A DNA stretch of 64,000 nt from Acidimicrobiaceae bacterium (GTDB lineage Bacteria; Actinomycetota; Acidimicrobiia; Acidimicrobiales; RAAP-2). Under the pieces are notes generated by a model. That model saw nothing but the letters and a program-made list of their open reading frames with translations, made no database searches and was not told the DNA's origin. The first letter of the stretch is position 1, and the number at the start of each line of letters is the position of its first letter. A program made the translations under genes and the position numbers. Shown one piece after another: positions 22,402 through 31,231 of this stretch. The stretch covers positions 1 to 64,000 of the forward strand of contig PKYQ01000030.1 of NCBI GenBank assembly GCA_003133685.1. Direction: 5' to 3'.

Positions 22402-23637
22402 ATGTCAATAGGTGCGCTGAGGGCGCAGGGCCGCGCGGTCCGAGATGCCGCCACGGTCTTGGGTCAGGCCTCCAACGAGCAGCGTTGCGCCGTGCTCTTG
22501 CACGTGGCCGACCGGCTTCAAGAGACCAGCGAGGAGCTGCTGGCGATCAACGCGACGGACGTCGCGGCCTACCACGAGTCCGGCGCCGGCGTCGATCGGC
22601 TCACCTTGACGAGTGCACGAATTGACGCAATGGCCGACGCCCTGCGCGAGATCGCCGGGAACGCGGATCCACTCTCCGAACGTGTTGACCAGAGCGTGCG
22701 TCCGAATGGACTGCGCATCGAACGATTGCGCGTTCCTCTCGGCGTCATCGGCGTCGTCTACGAGAACCGACCGAACGTCACGAGCGACGTGGCGGGGCTC
22801 TGCGTGCGCAGTGGCAACGCGGCCTATCTGCGCGGGTCGTCCACGGCTTTCGCCACGAATCAGTTCATCGTGTCGCTCTGGCACGACGCCCTCGAGAAAG
22901 AGGGTCTGCCCGCGGCCGGCGTGTCGCTCGTGCAGGATTCGTCCCACGAGACGGCCACCGCGTTCATGCAGATGACCGACGTGTTGGACTGTCTGATCCC
23001 GCGCGGCGGGCCCAGTCTGATCGCGGCGATGCGCGAACACGCCCGCGTGCCCTACGTGCTTGACGGCGACGGCAACTGTCACGTCTTCGTCGACGAGACA
23101 GCGGACCTCGAAAATGCGGTGGCCATCGTACGAAACGCGAAGACCTCGCGCCCGGGCGTGTGTAACGCCGCTGAGACGGTGTTGGTTCACCAAGCAGTCG
23201 CCGCGGAGTTCTTATCGGCGCTGTCGTCGGCCATGCCCGAGGTGGAACTGCGCGCCGACGACGCGGCACGGCGGTACCTGAGCGACGCGACGCCGGCGAG
23301 CGAAGAGGACTACGAACGCGAGTTCCTCGACCTGATCCTCGCGGTCAAAGTCGTCGCCTCGTTGGACGAGGCGATTGCCCACGTCGCGCGCTACGGCACG
23401 GGCCACAGCGAGGCGATCCTCACCCAAGACCGCGCCAACGCCGAGGCGTGGGTGAAGCGTGTCGACGCCGCCGCCGTGCTGGTGAACGCCTCGACGAGAT
23501 TCGTCGACGGTGGGGAGTTGGGACTGGGCGCGGAGGTCGGAATTTCGACCCAGAAGTTGCACGCGCGCGGTCCGATGGGATTACGAGAACTGACCTGTCT
23601 CAAGTGGGTCGTACGAGGAGAAGGACAGATTCGATGA
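22402..23637 (+). CDS. proA: Gamma-glutamyl phosphate reductase
   Basis: ProA reduces gamma-glutamyl phosphate with NADPH to glutamate semialdehyde, the second proline step. The 411-residue ALDH-fold protein has VPLGVIGVVYENRPNVTSD, PRGGPSLI, the catalytic Cys in RPGVCNAAETVLVH and the C-terminal VNASTRFVDGGELGLGAEVG signature. ATG 22402 is chosen because earlier codons in frame are not homologous and a promoter-like hexamer sits just before it. Its TGA overlaps the next start (ATGA). Confidence 0.96.
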   Translation: MSIGALRAQGRAVRDAATVLGQASNEQRCAVLLHVADRLQETSEELLAINATDVAAYHESGAGVDRLTLTSARIDAMADALREIAGNADPLSERVDQSVRPNGLRIERLRVPLGVIGVVYENRPNVTSDVAGLCVRSGNAAYLRGSSTAFATNQFIVSLWHDALEKEGLPAAGVSLVQDSSHETATAFMQMTDVLDCLIPRGGPSLIAAMREHARVPYVLDGDGNCHVFVDETADLENAVAIVRNAKTSRPGVCNAAETVLVHQAVAAEFLSALSSAMPEVELRADDAARRYLSDATPASEEDYEREFLDLILAVKVVASLDEAIAHVARYGTGHSEAILTQDRANAEAWVKRVDAAAVLVNASTRFVDGGELGLGAEVGISTQKLHARGPMGLRELTCLKWVVRGEGQIR

Positions 23638-24581
23638 CTGCACTGGACCCGCGCGAAGAACTCGCCAAACGCCTCGGGCTCGATGAGATACCGCCGGTGC
23701 GCTTCGACTCCACCAAGGACGTACTGAAGCGACTGGCGGACCACGACTATCTCAGTGACGACGCGATCGCCTCGGTCTGTTTCCTCGCCGATCGTCTCGC
23801 CAAGCCGGTCCTCGTGGAGGGCCCGGCCGGTACGGGAAAGACCGCGCTCGCGCGCGCCGTCGCGGACGCGGTCGGTGCACGACTCATCCGTCTCCAGTGC
23901 TACGAGGGACTGGATGATTCGAAGGCGCTCTACGAGTGGAACTACCGCAAGCAACTCTTGCGGATCCAGGCCGGTCGGCCCGAGGGCGACGGTACCGAAG
24001 ACTGGGAACAACTGGAAGAGGATATCTTCGGTGAAGAGTTCCTGCTCACTCGGCCGCTGTTGGAAGCGATCACCGCGACCGACCCGGTCGTTCTGCTGAT
24101 CGACGAAGTTGATCGCGTGGAACTCGAAACCGAGGCACTGCTACTCGAGATACTTTCTGAGTACCAGGTGTCGATTCCCGAGTTGGGCACGGTGCGGGCC
24201 AAACAGATTCCGATGGTCTTTCTCACGTCGAACAACACGCGCGAACTCTCCGAAGCCCTCAAGCGGCGCTGTCTCTATCTCTACATCGGCTATCCGAGTG
24301 TGGAGCGCGAACGCGACATCATCCTCTCACGCGTGCCGGGCATCACGACCACGTTGGCCGAACAGATCGCCCAGGTCGTGAGGTCGCTGCGCACGCTCGA
24401 TTTGAAGAAGGCGCCCTCGGTCGCCGAAACCCTTGATTGGGCGCGCACGCTCGTCGTCCTTGGTCGCTCCGAGATCGGTGATGAGGATGCGGCCGAGACG
24501 CTGCACATCTTGTTGAAGTACCAGACCGACATCGAACGCGCCACGAAAGAGCTCCTCGGTCGGTCCAAGACCGGTGCTTAA
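23634..24581 (+). CDS. MoxR/CoxD-type AAA+ ATPase
   Basis: The 315-residue ATPase has Walker A EGPAGTGKT, Walker B VVLLIDEVDR and the sensor region VFLTSNNTRELSEALKRRC. These ATPases act as chaperones that load metals or activate partner proteins carrying VWA domains. ATG 23634 overlaps the proA stop and has GGAGAAGGA just upstream. The next gene, in overlapping frame, encodes a VWA/CoxE-type protein, so the two form a functional pair. No CO-dehydrogenase or other obvious client is present in the window, so the target is unknown. Confidence 0.88.
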   Translation: MTALDPREELAKRLGLDEIPPVRFDSTKDVLKRLADHDYLSDDAIASVCFLADRLAKPVLVEGPAGTGKTALARAVADAVGARLIRLQCYEGLDDSKALYEWNYRKQLLRIQAGRPEGDGTEDWEQLEEDIFGEEFLLTRPLLEAITATDPVVLLIDEVDRVELETEALLLEILSEYQVSIPELGTVRAKQIPMVFLTSNNTRELSEALKRRCLYLYIGYPSVERERDIILSRVPGITTTLAEQIAQVVRSLRTLDLKKAPSVAETLDWARTLVVLGRSEIGDEDAAETLHILLKYQTDIERATKELLGRSKTGA

Positions 24582-26001
24582 TCTTCTGGGCGACTTCATC
24601 GGCGAGCTTCGCGCCGCGGGAATTCCAATCTCCATGAGCGAACACGTCGACTCGGCGAAGGCAATGGAGGTCATCGACCTCTCGGACCGCTCGTTGGTGA
24701 AGAACTCGCTGGCTGCGACGTTGGTGAAAGACGGCGACCACATGCCGGTCTTCAATACCGCCTTCGAGGTCTTCTTCTCGACGCGTTCGTGGGACGCCGC
24801 GTCAGAGTTCATGGACGACGTCGACACCGATGAAATGCAACGCGAAGGAGCGGCCGGGGCGACGGGACCGGGACAGTCGCGCGGCGAAGGTGGCGGCGCG
24901 TCGAGCTCACTGAGCGCTCAAGAACTCGCCGAACTGCTCTTTCGCGCGTTGCGTGACGGCGACCGCGAGGCACTTCGACTCGCGGCCGACGAATCGGTCA
25001 CGCGATACGCGGGTATGGAGCCGGGTCGTCCGGTGGGCGGGACCTATTACTTGTATCGGACATTGCGCAATCTTGATCTCGAGAACTTGGAACAGCGACT
25101 GACCCAGGGTTCGAGTGACGACGACCAGTTGGCGCAACGTCTCGCTCGTGAAGAGGCCCGTGCACGCATCGAGGTGTTGAAGGCCGAGATCGAACGAGTG
25201 ATTCGAGAACGTCTCGTCGAGGACCGCGGATCCGAGGCGCTCGCTAAGTCCGTGCGCAAGCCGTTGCCCGAGGACCTTGACGTCATGCACGCGAATCGCG
25301 ACGAGATGGCGCAGCTCGAACGCGCGCTTCGACCGCTGAGTCGCAAGTTGGCGGTTCGCCTCGCACGCCGACGTCGACGTCGTCGTCGCGGTCCGGTCGA
25401 CCTTCGCCACACCGTGCGTCGCAGCCTTTCAACGGGCGGCGTGCCGATCGATCTCCGTTTCAAGCCGCCCCACCCGGCCAAGCCCGAGATTTTCGTCATC
25501 GCCGACATCTCGGGATCGGTGGCGTCCTTCGCGCGCTTCACGCTCCATTTAGTACACGCCATCAGCTCGCAGTTCTCCAAAGTTCGCAGCTTCGTGTTCG
25601 TCGACGGCCTCGACGAGGTGACGCAACTGTTCGAGGGCGTCGACGACCCGGCCGAGACGGTCGCCCGGATCAACGTCGAAGCCGACGTCATCGCCTTCGA
25701 CGGCCACTCCGACTACGGCCGGGCGTTGTTGAGTTTTCACGACCGCTTCGCCAAGGACGTCACGCGACGTTCGACAATCCTGATCCTCGGGGACGCGCGC
25801 AATAACTATCACCAGGCCCACGCCGAAGTGATCGCCGACCTTAAGTACCGCGCGAAAGCGGTGTACTGGTTGAACCCCGAGCCGACGGCCTATTGGAACA
25901 GCGGCGACTCGATCGTGAACCAGTACGCGCCCTACTGCGAGAAGGTCATCGAGTGTCGCACGCTGCGCCAGTTGGAGCAGTTCGTGGGAGAGCTGGCGTG
26001 A
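24574..26001 (+). CDS. VWA domain-containing CoxE-like protein
   Basis: The 475-residue protein has a helical N-terminal half with low-complexity Gly/Arg stretches, a very basic [20 protein letters not shown] segment near 268-287, and a C-terminal von Willebrand A domain. The metal-ion-dependent adhesion site DISGS (D-x-S-x-S) is intact and FDGHSDYGRAL lies at the position of a later site element. CoxE-like proteins work with MoxR ATPases in maturing a metalloenzyme or other client. GTG 24574 lies 8 bp inside the ATPase gene, and its own stop overlaps the following gene, so three products are translationally linked. Confidence 0.88.
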   Translation: MLNLLGDFIGELRAAGIPISMSEHVDSAKAMEVIDLSDRSLVKNSLAATLVKDGDHMPVFNTAFEVFFSTRSWDAASEFMDDVDTDEMQREGAAGATGPGQSRGEGGGASSSLSAQELAELLFRALRDGDREALRLAADESVTRYAGMEPGRPVGGTYYLYRTLRNLDLENLEQRLTQGSSDDDQLAQRLAREEARARIEVLKAEIERVIRERLVEDRGSEALAKSVRKPLPEDLDVMHANRDEMAQLERALRPLSRKLAVRLARRRRRRRRGPVDLRHTVRRSLSTGGVPIDLRFKPPHPAKPEIFVIADISGSVASFARFTLHLVHAISSQFSKVRSFVFVDGLDEVTQLFEGVDDPAETVARINVEADVIAFDGHSDYGRALLSFHDRFAKDVTRRSTILILGDARNNYHQAHAEVIADLKYRAKAVYWLNPEPTAYWNSGDSIVNQYAPYCEKVIECRTLRQLEQFVGELA

Positions 26002-26690
26002 GCGATTCCGAAGACCAGCGACTACCGCCCGCCGGGTTTCGCCAACGAGGACCGAAACCAACGGGTACGCGGTTGCTGTTGATCCGTCACGGGGAGAGCT
26101 ACGCGAACGCCAACGGCCTCGCCGGTGGTCCGATCGGTGACGGGGGATTGACGCCACTGGGAAAGCGCCAAGCGCAGGCGCTCGTCGACCGATTGACGTT
26201 GAGCGCCGAGTTGTCCACGGCCACGGCGTTCTACACCTCGGCCCTGCCGCGCGCGATCGAGACCGGGGAGGTTCTTCGCGCGGCGCTGCCGAAGAACCTC
26301 GAGCCGATCGTGGACGCCTCGTTGAACGAGATCAGCGTGGGCGACGGCGACGGACTGCCTTGGGCCGAGTACGTCGAACGTTACGGCGCACCGAATTGGG
26401 ACCTGGAACCCGGCGCGTTGACGGCCCCCGGCGGTGAGTCCCTCCTCGGTTTCCACGAGCGCTGCCGCGCCGCGATCGAACGACTCGTCGCGCGCCACCC
26501 CGAAGAGCTGGTCGTCGTCGTGTGCCACGGCGGCTTCATCGAGCAGGCCATGAAGATCTACCAGGGCGTCGGGCCCGAAGTGCGACTGCGCCCGCGAATC
26601 GAGAACTGTTCGATGACCGAGATCGAATTTCGTGAAGCCTGGCGCCGACTGCTGCGTTACAACGACCGCGCGCCGTTACCGGCGGAGTAG
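25998..26690 (+). CDS. Histidine phosphatase (phosphoglycerate mutase-like) family protein
   Basis: The 230-residue protein has the catalytic [15 protein letters not shown] motif near residue 30, the second His in [12 protein letters not shown] and Arg residues of the phosphate pocket. The family covers cofactor-dependent mutases and many phosphatases; substrate cannot be assigned. GTG 25998 overlaps the VWA stop by 4 bp. The first 22 residues precede the fold and are variable. Its 3' end overlaps the convergent DAHP synthase gene by 34 bp. Confidence 0.88.
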   Translation: MSDSEDQRLPPAGFRQRGPKPTGTRLLLIRHGESYANANGLAGGPIGDGGLTPLGKRQAQALVDRLTLSAELSTATAFYTSALPRAIETGEVLRAALPKNLEPIVDASLNEISVGDGDGLPWAEYVERYGAPNWDLEPGALTAPGGESLLGFHERCRAAIERLVARHPEELVVVVCHGGFIEQAMKIYQGVGPEVRLRPRIENCSMTEIEFREAWRRLLRYNDRAPLPAE

Positions 26691-28039
26691 CGCTGTAAGA
26701 ACTCCGCGACGTGGAAGGCCATGTCGAGGCTTTGGGTCGCGTTGAGTCGTGGGTCACAGATCGAGGTGTAGTTCAGTTCGAGGTCACCTTCATTGAGGCG
26801 TGACCCGCCGCCGAGACACTCGGTGACGTTGTCACCCGTCAGCTCGACGTGCAGTCCACCGGGCCAGATGCCGAGGCTCGAGAGCGCTTCGAAGAACTTC
26901 GAGGTCTCGGAGAGCACGTCGTCGAAACGGCGCGTCTTTTGTCCACCGGAGGCGACGAAGGTGTTGCCGTGCATCGGGTCACAGGCCCACACGACCTCGC
27001 GGCCCTCGGCCCGTAGTGACTCGACGAGCGGCGGAAGTTTCTCCTCGACGAGTTTGTCGCCCATGCGCGAGATCAACGTCAGTCGTCCCGCGCGGTTCTC
27101 GGGATTGAGCACGTCGACGAGACGCAGTAGTTCGTCGGCGCCCATCGTTGGCCCGACCTTCAAGCCGAGCGGGTTCGAGACGCCGCGCAAGAACTCCACG
27201 TGTGCGCCGTCGATCTGGCGTGTTCGGTCACCGATCCAGAGCATGTGAGCCGAACAGTCGTACCAGTCACCCGTGAGTGAGTCGCGACGCGTGAGGGCCT
27301 GTTCGTAGGGGAGTATGAGGGCTTCGTGACTCGTGTAGAAGTCGACGCCCTGTAGTGCACCGTCGTCGTGAAGGTCGATGCCGCAGGCCTTCATGAACTG
27401 CAGAGCTCGTTCGATCTCGTCGGCGACGACTTCGTAGCGCTTGCCCTCGAGGGAGTTGGCGACGAACTCCTGATTCCACGCGTGCACGCGCGAGAGCGCC
27501 GCGAAGCCGCCCGTGGTGAAGGCGCGGAGCAGGTTGAGGGTCGCGACGCTCTGGTGGTAGGCCGCTAACAGGCGCTCGGGATCCGGTCGACGCGCCGATT
27601 CCTCAAAGGCCTCGCCGTTGACGATGTGGCCGCGAAAGGCCAGCAAACGCTGGCCGTCGCGCTCTTCGAACTCGTCGGTGCGGGGCTTGGCGAACTGTCC
27701 GGCGATGCGCCCGACCTTGATGACTGGTACGCCGGCGGCGTAGGTGAGCGCGACCGCCATCTGGAGAATCACTTTGAGCTTGTCGCGGATCGAGTCGGCC
27801 GAACCTTCGTCGAAGGACTCCGCGCAGTCCCCGGCCTGTAGAAGGAATGACTTGCCGTGCGCGACGAGTTCGAGGTGATCGAGGAGTCGGCGGGCCTCGC
27901 CCGCGAAGACCAACGGGGGCTTCCGCGCGAGGTCCGCTTCAACGCGTGCGAGATGCGCCTCGTCGGGCCACGCCACAGCCTGGGCGGCGGCGTGCGCTCG
28001 CCACGTGCTCGGACTCCAGTCGTGCGTGGACTTCGCCAT
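26657..28039 (-). CDS. aroG: 3-deoxy-7-phosphoheptulonate (DAHP) synthase, class II
   Basis: This is the first step of the shikimate pathway, joining PEP and erythrose 4-phosphate. The 460-residue length and motifs [46 protein letters not shown] and GLKVGPTM are those of plant/actinobacterial class II enzymes, not the E. coli class I type. Metal ligands include Cys in GDCAE and His in [15 protein letters not shown] hexamer sits exactly 6 nt before ATG 28039, so the message is probably leaderless. It is divergent from nadD and convergent with the histidine phosphatase. Confidence 0.96.
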   Translation of the reverse strand: MAKSTHDWSPSTWRAHAAAQAVAWPDEAHLARVEADLARKPPLVFAGEARRLLDHLELVAHGKSFLLQAGDCAESFDEGSADSIRDKLKVILQMAVALTYAAGVPVIKVGRIAGQFAKPRTDEFEERDGQRLLAFRGHIVNGEAFEESARRPDPERLLAAYHQSVATLNLLRAFTTGGFAALSRVHAWNQEFVANSLEGKRYEVVADEIERALQFMKACGIDLHDDGALQGVDFYTSHEALILPYEQALTRRDSLTGDWYDCSAHMLWIGDRTRQIDGAHVEFLRGVSNPLGLKVGPTMGADELLRLVDVLNPENRAGRLTLISRMGDKLVEEKLPPLVESLRAEGREVVWACDPMHGNTFVASGGQKTRRFDDVLSETSKFFEALSSLGIWPGGLHVELTGDNVTECLGGGSRLNEGDLELNYTSICDPRLNATQSLDMAFHVAEFLQRYSAGNGARSL

Positions 28040-28045
28040 CCATCA

Positions 28046-28051
28046 ATTGTA
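28046..28051 (-). promoter_or_regulatory. -10-like TACAAT before aroG, leaderless start
   Basis: On the minus strand TACAAT is followed by TGATGG and then ATG 28039, a 6-nt gap with no SD. Confidence 0.55.
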
Positions 28052-28083
28052 GAGGTTGTTGGAAGCGCCCTTCCATCGGTGTC

Positions 28084-28089
28084 TAGTGT
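28084..28089 (+). promoter_or_regulatory. -10-like TAGTGT before nadD, leaderless start
   Basis: TAGTGT ends 6 nt before GTG 28096. The divergent aroG hexamer is only 32 bp away, so the two promoters overlap in the 56-bp gap. Confidence 0.4.
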
Positions 28090-28095
28090 TGGCGC

Positions 28096-28665
28096 GTGAA
28101 CGTTCGGCGAATTGGTCTCTTCGGTGGGACCTTCGACCCGCCCCATTTCGGACACGTGGCCGCACTGCGCGCCGCCGCCGCGAGCGGACGTTACGACCTC
28201 ATCGAAGTCACCGTCGCGGGCGATCCGTACGTGAAGAGCCTCGACGGTGGCGTGCGCGACGCCGCGCTTCGCCTGGCGATGGCGAGAGCCGCCTTTGACG
28301 ACCTCGACCTCGTGGAAGTGTCGGACCGCGAGATTCTTCGCGACGGCCACTCATACACCATCGACACCGTACGTGAACTGCTCGCTGAATGCGACCAAGT
28401 CGATCTCATCGTCGGTGCCGATCTGGCCCAACAACTCAACGGCTGGCACAAAGCTGTTGAACTGCGTGCGTTGGCTCGCGTCGGCGTGGTGCCACGACCC
28501 GGCGCGACGACCATTGTGCCTGATGGTTGGGACAGTTACGAGATTCCCATGGACCCCGTCGATCTCTCGAGTTCCTACGTGCGAGGACTCGAACCCACGT
28601 CCACGAACCTTCGCCTTTTTCTTCCCGAGCGCGTAATTCCGCTCTACCAGAGCGCTCGAGGCTAA
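28096..28665 (+). CDS. nadD: Nicotinate-nucleotide adenylyltransferase
   Basis: NadD adenylylates nicotinate mononucleotide in NAD synthesis. The 189-residue protein starts MNVRRIGLFGGTFDPPHFGH, with the GGTFDPxHxGH nucleotidyltransferase motif, and has DLSSSYVRG at the place of the ISSTxIR motif. Length is typical. It precedes a small membrane protein gene and rsfS, the common nadD-rsfS pairing. Confidence 0.95.
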   Translation: MNVRRIGLFGGTFDPPHFGHVAALRAAAASGRYDLIEVTVAGDPYVKSLDGGVRDAALRLAMARAAFDDLDLVEVSDREILRDGHSYTIDTVRELLAECDQVDLIVGADLAQQLNGWHKAVELRALARVGVVPRPGATTIVPDGWDSYEIPMDPVDLSSSYVRGLEPTSTNLRLFLPERVIPLYQSARG

Positions 28666-28675
28666 CGTCAAGGGA

Positions 28676-28855
28676 ATGGCAGTTCGACTCTTCGACGTGA
28701 CCGACCCACAGCCCGCGAGGCTCCGGGGTCTGGAAGCGGTGCCGAAGAGTCGAAGAGAAGTCCGTCGCTTGAAGCACCGATACGCAGTCATTGGAGTGGC
28801 GTCACTCGCGGTTCCCTTCGTTGCTGCGCTGTTCGTGCTCGGGGTGTCGCGCTGA
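28676..28855 (+). CDS. Small single-span membrane protein, unknown function
   Basis: A 59-residue frame from ATG 28676 fills the gap between nadD and rsfS. The first 35 residues are basic (KSRREVRRLKHRY) and residues about 36-57 (AVIGVASLAVPFVAALFVLG) form one membrane span, giving an inside-positive N-in topology. The start is 11 bp after the nadD stop with AAGGG next to it, closer than ideal for an SD. Codon use matches the neighbours. I do not recognise a family. Its position suggests co-transcription with nadD and rsfS. Confidence 0.6.
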   Translation: MAVRLFDVTDPQPARLRGLEAVPKSRREVRRLKHRYAVIGVASLAVPFVAALFVLGVSR

Positions 28856-28860
28856 GTGAC

Positions 28861-29253
28861 TTGATAACGAGCGGCGAGACTTCTCGTGGCCCCCACTCGA
28901 GTTTCGTCGCGGCGCTCATCAATGCCGCGGTGATGGCGGCCGAAGACAAGCTCGGCCGCGATACGGTCGTCCTCGATCTGCGCGAGTTGGTCGACTCCTT
29001 TGACGCCCTCGTCGTTGCCTCCGGTCGCAACGATCGACAGGTGCGCGCCATCGCCGAAGAGGTCGAGCGGCTCGTCGAGATCGCACTCGACCTCAAGCCC
29101 CTTCGTGTCGAAGGTTTCGCCGGGGCCGAATGGATTGCTCTCGATTACGGTGACGTCATAGTGCACGTCTTTGACGAGGCCGCGCGCGAGTACTACGACC
29201 TCGAGCACCTCTGGAACGCCGCGCCGGCATTTCGCCCGGCGGCCATCGCCTAA
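28861..29253 (+). CDS. rsfS: Ribosome silencing factor RsfS
   Basis: RsfS binds L14 and blocks subunit joining when nutrients are scarce. The 130-residue protein contains the core AVMAAEDKLGRDTVVLDLRE followed by SFDALVVASGRNDRQVRAIA and VEGFAGAEWIALDYGDVIVH, all family features. The only good start is TTG 28861; the next in-frame ATG (28933) would cut into the conserved first helix. It follows the small membrane gene by 5 bp. Its stop overlaps the end of the convergent lipoprotein gene. Confidence 0.92.
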   Translation: MITSGETSRGPHSSFVAALINAAVMAAEDKLGRDTVVLDLRELVDSFDALVVASGRNDRQVRAIAEEVERLVEIALDLKPLRVEGFAGAEWIALDYGDVIVHVFDEAAREYYDLEHLWNAAPAFRPAAIA

Positions 29254-29843
29254 CTGTTCAAGAGGCGTTGAAAGTCCTGGGGGGTCACCAGGTTCGCTTC
29301 GTGACCACCTGGTATCGGTGAGTTCTGTGCCACGCCGGCGACGATGATTTGGACGCCTCGTACTTCAATGCCCAACGTCAGACCCACGTCGCGGGCGGTC
29401 AGCACCAATTGGCCGACGGCGAGTACTTCCTGGCTGCGGGGCATTTTGGAGAGCGTGGAGGCGAGATCGATGTACCCGATGCCGCTGCGAAAACTCGCCG
29501 AGAGGATGATCAGGTTCGCCGGCAACGCCGAGGTGTAGCCGTTGAATGATTCGATCCTCGTGGGGCCGATGATGATCTGGCGTAATACCGACTCCAGCAC
29601 CGGGGGCGCAGGCACGATGCGACTCGACGCCGAGAGGTGACCGGTGGCGTCCACGATGTACACCGGTTGGGAAATGAAGCGGACCCGTCCGTTCTTCGTA
29701 CCCGGGATGGTCTTGCCGAGCAGCCCGAATGGGACCTTTTTGGGCCCGATCACTTGTGGCGAGGACGCGGTCGGGACGATCGTGCAGCCGGCCAGCGCGA
29801 GGGCGCCGAGCAACAGACAAATCAGCGCGCGCGCGCGTCTCAC
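29250..29843 (-). CDS. GerMN-domain lipoprotein, short LpqB-like
   Basis: The 197-residue protein has a lipoprotein signal ending in the lipobox LAGC (Cys19) and then one GerMN-like domain with RIESFNGYTSALPANLIIL and a later LVLTARDVGL segment. In Actinomycetota the sensor pair MtrA-MtrB is usually followed by lpqB, a lipoprotein of about 580 residues with GerMN and a beta-propeller; here only the GerMN part exists. The gene start overlaps the kinase stop by 4 bp, so the three genes are one operon. It probably modulates the sensor from outside the membrane, by analogy. Confidence 0.82.
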   Translation of the reverse strand: MRRARALICLLLGALALAGCTIVPTASSPQVIGPKKVPFGLLGKTIPGTKNGRVRFISQPVYIVDATGHLSASSRIVPAPPVLESVLRQIIIGPTRIESFNGYTSALPANLIILSASFRSGIGYIDLASTLSKMPRSQEVLAVGQLVLTARDVGLTLGIEVRGVQIIVAGVAQNSPIPGGHEANLVTPQDFQRLLNS

Positions 29844-31231
29844 GCCTGCTCGCTTTGAACGATCGGGAGCAGAATCTGAAAACGTGCACCGCCCTCAGGA
29901 CTCTCCGAGACGGTGATCGTCCCGCCGAAGGCGCGCACGTGATCGCGCACCAACGCGAGCCCGAGCCCGGTCCCTCGCGCGATGCCTCGATCGTGGGCTG
30001 CGCGACCGCGGAAGAATCGCTCGAAGACCTGTTCGTGTTCTTCGCGCGGGACGCCAGATCCGGCGTCGTCGACGTTGACGGCAAGGTGCGATCCCTGCAC
30101 GTCGATTCGCAGCGCGACCGCGCCTTCGGCGTAGCGATGCGCGTTGTCGATCAAGTTCGTGATGACACGCTCGAAACGACGTCGGTCGACCAGTACGAGG
30201 GGATCGCCCACGTCATCGGCGATCTCGACTGGCGGCTCGTCGATTCCGTGACGTCGAGCGGCCGAGCGCACCGACTGGCGCACAAGTTCAATCGCCGACA
30301 CTGTCTCCATGTCGAGCGGCACGGCGCCGGCGTCGCTGCGCGACATTTCGAGCAGGTCCTCCACCAGTGACTGGAAAATCGAGAGGTCGGCGATCAACAG
30401 GTCCAGGCTCTCGCGGCCCGCCGAAGAGAGGTCCGCTCGGTGCTGCTGTAGAACCGAGGCCGTCGTGGCCAGGGTCGTAAGCGGTGAGCGCAGTTCATGA
30501 CTCACGTCACTCGCGAATCTCGCGTCGCGCTCGAGTCGCTGGACGAGCTGACTCACCATCTGGTTGAAGGACTCCGTCAATTGCTGGACTTCGCGGTCGG
30601 CGCGGTTCACTTGCAGACGAGTCGTGAGGGCGCCCTCGGCGATCAAGGCGGCTGCGAAGGAGACTTCCTCGAGCGGACGAACCGTTCGTCGAGTGACCCA
30701 GACGCCTCCGCTGATACCGACGAGTGACGTGAAGAGTGCACCGAGTCCGAGCACGAGCGCCAGTAACTGCAACGTATGTTCCAGGTTGTGGAGCTGAAAG
30801 ACTTCGAAAACTTGTGTTTCGACCGAGGGAATCGGTACGCCGACGACAAAAAGGATTTTTCCCCTCGCGTCGAGGGTCTGCTCGGTGGCGTGACCGGCCC
30901 CCACGATCTTGATCGTGGCGAGTTTCACGTCGAGGGTGGAGGCTCGATTCGATCGCGCGAGCCATTGACCGTGCGTTTGGACCAACACGTTCGACGAGGT
31001 GGCCTGTTGAATTGAGTTCAACAGATCGGACAGCTCGGTGGGCGTGGAATACAACGTGCTGCGTACGAGCGCGGCGTTCACGTAGCTCTGTTGAAGGTCG
31101 GTCTCCTGCTGGTTTTCGATCAACAGTCGCTTGACACCCAGGTAGGTGAGCGACGCAAAGAGCGAACTGAGGATGAAGGCGCCCAGCCCGAAGGTCACGA
31201 GGAGGCGAAGTCGAAGACTCCGACGTCGCAT
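29840..31231 (-). CDS. mtrB: Sensor histidine kinase, MtrB-like
   Basis: The 463-residue kinase has two membrane spans (about 10-32 and 153-178) flanking an extracytoplasmic sensor of about 120 residues, a HAMP domain, HisKA with phospho-acceptor His245 in FASDVSHELRSPLTTL, and a HATPase_c domain with N-box NLIDNAHRYAEG and G-box GTGLGLALV. Order RR-HK-GerMN lipoprotein matches mtrAB-lpqB, which controls wall and division genes in actinobacteria. The start codon overlaps the regulator stop. The exact orthology is by context, not by a distinctive motif. Confidence 0.9.
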   Translation of the reverse strand: MRRRSLRLRLLVTFGLGAFILSSLFASLTYLGVKRLLIENQQETDLQQSYVNAALVRSTLYSTPTELSDLLNSIQQATSSNVLVQTHGQWLARSNRASTLDVKLATIKIVGAGHATEQTLDARGKILFVVGVPIPSVETQVFEVFQLHNLEHTLQLLALVLGLGALFTSLVGISGGVWVTRRTVRPLEEVSFAAALIAEGALTTRLQVNRADREVQQLTESFNQMVSQLVQRLERDARFASDVSHELRSPLTTLATTASVLQQHRADLSSAGRESLDLLIADLSIFQSLVEDLLEMSRSDAGAVPLDMETVSAIELVRQSVRSAARRHGIDEPPVEIADDVGDPLVLVDRRRFERVITNLIDNAHRYAEGAVALRIDVQGSHLAVNVDDAGSGVPREEHEQVFERFFRGRAAHDRGIARGTGLGLALVRDHVRAFGGTITVSESPEGGARFQILLPIVQSEQA

